Source: CAZBGR01 sp964491535
Lineage (GTDB): Bacteria; Bacillota_I; Bacilli_A; RF39; UBA660
Direction: 5' to 3'
Assembly (NCBI GenBank): GCA_964491535.1
Contig: CAZBGR010000032.1
Location: 1-7,719 of the forward strand
DNA: 7,719 bases
Positions 5,092 to 7,719 of this stretch are shown here, in pieces (position 1 is the first letter of the stretch; the number at the start of each line of letters is the position of its first letter). Both the position numbers and the translations under genes were made by a program. A model generated the notes under the pieces. The model was not told the DNA's origin, ran no database searches, and saw only the letters and a list, made by a program, of their open reading frames with translations.

Positions 5092-7563
5092 ATGATAGTA
5101 ATTGATCCAGGGCATGGAGGTAATGATCCCGGCGCAATTGGTAACGGTATTATTGAAAAAGATTATAATTTAATGATTTCTAAATATATGTATGATCGTT
5201 TTAGGGAATTAGGGGTGCCAGTTTTTTTAACTAGGGATACTGATGAAACCTTATCACCTGAAGAAAGAGTAAAAAGGGTATTAAATGCTTTTGGTAATAA
5301 TCCAAATGTAATTGTCTTATCCAATCATTTAAATGCTTCAGGTGGTGATGGAGCTGAGGTTATTTATGCTCTTAGAAATAATGATACTTTAGCTAGATTA
5401 ATATCAGAGGAAATAGAAAAGGAAGGTCAAAATGTTAGACAATGGTATCAGCGACGTTTACCTTCTGATACTTCGAAAGATTATTATTTTATTCTTCGTG
5501 ATACAGGAGTAACCCAACCTGTTTTAATTGAATATGGTTTTGTTGATAGTCCAGGGGATGATCCACATATTATTAAAACAAGATGGCAAGATTTAGCGGA
5601 AGCGGTAGTTAGGGCAGTTAGTGTTTATAAAGGAATACCTTACGAGGGGCTTTTAGAAGAAGGCATTTATACAGTCCAAAAAGGAGATACTTTATATTCA
5701 ATCGCTAGAAAATTTAATGTTTCAGTGCAGGCTATAGTTGATGCTAATAATTTAACCAGTACTTTATTAAGTATTGATCAAAAATTAACAATTCCAGGAT
5801 TAGTACCACCATCTTTAATGGAAATTACTTATGTAGTTCAAGGAGGAGATAGTTTATATTCCATTGCTGGAGCTTATGATACAACAGTGGATAAAATAAT
5901 GACGGCTAATAATTTAACGTCTACTCTTTTACAAATTGGTCAAATATTAAAAATTCCAACTCCATCACCAATAACAGAACCAATCTTACCATCAGAAACC
6001 TATACGGTTCAAGGAGGAGATAATTTATATTCAATTGCCGGAAGATTTAATACCACTGTTCAGATATTAAGAGATATAAATAATTTAACTACTGATTTAT
6101 TAAGTATTGGCCAAATATTAAAGCTTCCATCAGGAATAACGCCCCTTGAACCTATAGAACCATCTGAAATTACTTATACGGTTAAAAAAGGGGATAATTT
6201 ATATGAAATTGCCAGGACTTATAAGACAACGGTTGAAGCTATTATGAAATTAAATAACTTAACAAGTAATTTATTAAGCATTGGTCAAATTTTGAAAATA
6301 CCTAACAAGGAAGTAAGTTCTTCTATTACCTATACGGTTAAAAAGGGAGATAATTTATATGCCATCGCTAGGACTTACAAGACCACAGTTGAAGCTATTA
6401 TGAGATTAAATAATTTAACCAGCAATTTATTAAGTATTAATCAAACATTATTAATCCCCACTAATCTTAATAGACAGGAGGTAGTAACTATGAAAGAGAC
6501 AGCTTTACCTTTTGAAGAATTGCCCCTTTTAATTAGATATACGATCCAAAGAGGAGATACTTTAACTTCGATTGCTGATAAATATCATACTTCTGTTTTC
6601 TTTTTAAAAAGAATTAATAATTTAGCTAATGATTTTTTACGAGTAGGTCAAGAATTATTAGTTCCTAAAAAGATGATAGAAGAAGTAATTAAAGAACCTA
6701 AGATAACTACTTATACGGTTAAAAAAGGAGATACTTTATGGAATATTGCTCATCAATTTGGAACTACAGTATCAATATTAAAGATGTTAAATAATATTGA
6801 AAGTGATTTAATAACTCCCGCTCAAGAATTATTAGTTCCTATTATTAGTCCTTTACAAATTCCAGTAGGAACAAAGGCTTATATAGTAAAAAAGGGCGAT
6901 AATTTGTATACAATTGCTAAAACATATGAGACTACAGTCTTAGAATTAAAAAAGATTAATAATTTAACTAATGATTTAATTAATATTAATCAAATATTAT
7001 TTATTCCTTTTAAGGAAGTGAATAATAATCGAGAATCTGAATTAGAGCTGAAGGAATCATTACCGATAATTATTAGATATACAATAAAAAGGGGAGACAC
7101 TTTAGCAATTATTGCTAATAAATTTGGAACTAATGTTGAAACTTTACGAAGAATAAATAATTTAGAAACAGATATTTTAAGAATAGGTCAAGAATTATTA
7201 GTTCCCAAAACATCATTTGATGTTGAATTACCTATTGAAAGCCCCACGGCAGCTATTTATACTGTAGAATCAGGTAATACTTTATGGAGTATCGCTCGTC
7301 AGTTTGGAACCACAGTATCAGAATTAAAGAAGCTAAATGATTTAACTAATAATTTAATAAAGCTTAATCAAGAATTAATAGTTCCCATCGCTCCACCTTT
7401 AGAAATTCCCCCGGGAACTACTGCTTATATTGTGAAAAGGAATGACACTTTATATGCTATTGCTAAAGAATTTAAGACCGATGTAGAAACTTTAAAGACT
7501 TTAAACGAATTAACTAATGATTTAATTAATATTGGTCAAGTGTTATTAATTCCTTTAGCCTAG
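5092..7563 (+). CDS. N-acetylmuramoyl-L-alanine amidase with eleven LysM repeats, no signal peptide
   Basis: Predicted to cleave the muramoyl-alanine bond of peptidoglycan while anchored by LysM domains. Residues 1-178 are an Amidase_3 domain with complete zinc and catalytic residues: His8 (D-P-G-H-G-G), Glu22 (E-K-D-Y-N), His79 (S-N-H-L-N-A) and Glu147 (L-I-E-Y-G-F). Eleven LysM units of about 44 residues start near 192, 246, 303, 361, 413, 482, 540, 596, 662, 722 and 778. The domain begins at residue 1, with no signal peptide or membrane segment. GAGGAGGG (5078-5085), 6 bases from the ATG, makes a missed upstream start unlikely. Lack of a signal recalls CwlC, the Bacillus mother-cell lytic amidase, and LysM arrays recall the coat protein SafA. 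I infer a mother-cell product for coat placement or lysis. It has its own ribosome binding site after a terminator, but no convincing promoter match. An internal start is annotated separately. Confidence 0.92.
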   Translation: MIVIDPGHGGNDPGAIGNGIIEKDYNLMISKYMYDRFRELGVPVFLTRDTDETLSPEERVKRVLNAFGNNPNVIVLSNHLNASGGDGAEVIYALRNNDTLARLISEEIEKEGQNVRQWYQRRLPSDTSKDYYFILRDTGVTQPVLIEYGFVDSPGDDPHIIKTRWQDLAEAVVRAVSVYKGIPYEGLLEEGIYTVQKGDTLYSIARKFNVSVQAIVDANNLTSTLLSIDQKLTIPGLVPPSLMEITYVVQGGDSLYSIAGAYDTTVDKIMTANNLTSTLLQIGQILKIPTPSPITEPILPSETYTVQGGDNLYSIAGRFNTTVQILRDINNLTTDLLSIGQILKLPSGITPLEPIEPSEITYTVKKGDNLYEIARTYKTTVEAIMKLNNLTSNLLSIGQILKIPNKEVSSSITYTVKKGDNLYAIARTYKTTVEAIMRLNNLTSNLLSINQTLLIPTNLNRQEVVTMKETALPFEELPLLIRYTIQRGDTLTSIADKYHTSVFFLKRINNLANDFLRVGQELLVPKKMIEEVIKEPKITTYTVKKGDTLWNIAHQFGTTVSILKMLNNIESDLITPAQELLVPIISPLQIPVGTKAYIVKKGDNLYTIAKTYETTVLELKKINNLTNDLININQILFIPFKEVNNNRESELELKESLPIIIRYTIKRGDTLAIIANKFGTNVETLRRINNLETDILRIGQELLVPKTSFDVELPIESPTAAIYTVESGNTLWSIARQFGTTVSELKKLNDLTNNLIKLNQELIVPIAPPLEIPPGTTAYIVKRNDTLYAIAKEFKTDVETLKTLNELTNDLINIGQVLLIPLA
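6476..6492 (+). promoter_or_regulatory. Internal ribosome binding site and in-frame ATG within the LysM amidase gene
   Basis: AGGAGGT (6476-6482) stands 7 bases before an in-frame ATG (6490-6492, codon 467). It lies in the linker between LysM 5 and LysM 6. Initiation here would give a 357-residue protein with LysM 6-11 and no amidase domain. I saw no comparable site ahead of the other internal methionine codons inspected. The Bacillus coat protein SafA makes a shorter form by internal translation, which is a precedent. Confidence 0.5.
6535..7554 (+). repeat. Duplicated three-LysM super-repeat
   Basis: LysM 6-7-8 (6535-7008) and LysM 9-10-11 (7075-7554) correspond one to one. Units 6 and 9 begin R-Y-T-I-x-R-G-D-T-L; 7 and 10 share T-L-W-x-I-A and Q-F-G-T-T-V-S; 8 and 11 begin A-Y-I-V-K and share L-T-N-D-L-I-N-I. 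Linkers correspond too (P-L-Q-I-P-V-G-T versus P-L-E-I-P-P-G-T). The period is 180-182 residues, about 540-546 bases. Confidence 0.88.
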
Positions 7564-7576
7564 TAAATGATTTTAT

Positions 7577-7719
7577 TTAATATAATCTAGGACATACTCC
7601 AGGAGAAGGAAGATAAAAACAATGCCCTTTATAGCGACCTGCATTTTGTTGGTTAAACCAAAAAGGAATGCAGGTTTCGTTTGCTTTAGGGGCATAAAAC
7701 CATAAAGCATGAGTAGCGG
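7577..7719 (-). CDS. Cell wall hydrolase, CwlJ/SleB-like family, C-terminal fragment
   Basis: The last 46 codons of a minus-strand gene are cut by the window edge; its stop is TAA at 7579-7577. The readable peptide has T-H-A-L-W-F-Y-A-P (2-10), C-I-P-F-W-F-N-Q (16-23), G-R-Y-K-G-H-C-F-Y (27-35) and ends C-P-R-L-Y. This matches, from memory, the C-terminal end of the Hydrolase_2 family of SleB/CwlJ-like proteins, which act on spore cortex or cell wall peptidoglycan. The catalytic part lies outside the window, so substrate and completeness cannot be judged. It converges on the LysM amidase gene with 13 bases between stop codons, too little for a separate terminator. Confidence 0.75.
   Translation of the reverse strand, partial: ATHALWFYAPKANETCIPFWFNQQNAGRYKGHCFYLPSPGVCPRLY
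7637..7675. repeat. Nested inverted repeat inside the hydrolase coding end
   Basis: Outer arms ACCTGCATT (7637-7645) and AATGCAGGT (7667-7675) are perfect complements. They enclose a second palindrome, TTGGTT (7649-7654) and AACCAA (7656-7661), around a single A. The plus strand continues into T-rich sequence (7675-7688). It lies about 75 bases past the LysM amidase stop, so it might act as that gene's terminator despite being within the opposing gene. Confidence 0.45.

Larger units (their letters stand above)
5665..7554 (+). repeat. LysM-coding repeat array (11 units)
   Basis: Eleven units each run from a Y-T-V-K-K-G-D-x-L-like start to a Q-x-L-x-I-P-like end. Units 1-3 are separated by Pro-rich linkers. 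Units 4 and 5 (6172-6303 and 6328-6459) are a close tandem duplicate, identical at 39 of 44 residues with a 156-base period. Units 6-11 form a higher-order repeat. The Asn-rich N-N-L-T core is shared by most units. Confidence 0.93.

Noticed and set aside
5665..7554. The periodic sequence as a CRISPR array or other noncoding repeat.
   Set aside because: The repeats are in-frame coding LysM units of about 132 bases with variable linkers, not short identical repeats with unique spacers.
173..7719. Use of TGA as tryptophan (code 4), since no gene here ends in TGA.
   Set aside because: Tryptophan positions in conserved motifs are TGG, nine stops is a small sample in AT-rich DNA, and endospore genes argue against the code-4 Mollicutes.

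Overview
This is an AT-rich stretch (roughly 30% GC by eye) from an endospore-forming, low-GC member of the Bacillota (Firmicutes). The signs are the rplM-rpsI pair followed by cwlD (as I recall it, also the neighbourhood in Bacillus), cotJ spore-coat genes, a CwlJ/SleB-like hydrolase, strong AGGAGG-type ribosome binding sites and T-tailed hairpin terminators. I cannot name the genus. All nine stop codons visible are TAA or TAG, and tryptophan is read from TGG.

Layout. Bases 1-172 are the promoter and leader of the ribosomal protein operon; no upstream gene is recognisable. rplM (L13) and rpsI (S9) follow at 173-1009 and end in a terminator. cwlD, the cortex muramoyl-alanine amidase, is at 1098-1772. 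A bidirectional terminator separates it from the convergent cotJ operon on the minus strand (cotJC 1821-2378, cotJB 2379-2807). The cotJB product appears to be a CotJA-CotJB fusion. A divergent intergenic region (2808-2956) holds a sigma-E-like promoter for cotJ and a SigA extended -10 promoter for the plus-strand pair: an Abi_2-family HEPN protein (2957-3886) and a membrane-anchored HtrA-type serine protease (3899-4984). After another terminator comes an 823-residue protein (5092-7563) with an N-terminal amidase_3 domain, no signal peptide and eleven LysM repeats. A minus-strand cell wall hydrolase is cut by the window end (7577-7719).

How the genes fit together. Apart from the two ribosomal genes and the Abi-HtrA pair, the content is about the spore. 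CwlD prepares the cortex, CotJB and CotJC belong to the coat, and the LysM amidase and CwlJ/SleB-like protein are peptidoglycan enzymes of a kind placed on spores or used in mother-cell lysis and germination. The signal-less LysM amidase fits a mother-cell-made protein, an inference from its architecture and from CwlC of Bacillus.

Most worth a second look: a canonical Shine-Dalgarno and in-frame ATG inside the LysM amidase gene, exactly between its two repeat blocks, which could yield a separate six-LysM protein; the three-LysM super-repeat downstream of it; the CotJA-CotJB fusion; and the Abi_2-HtrA operon.
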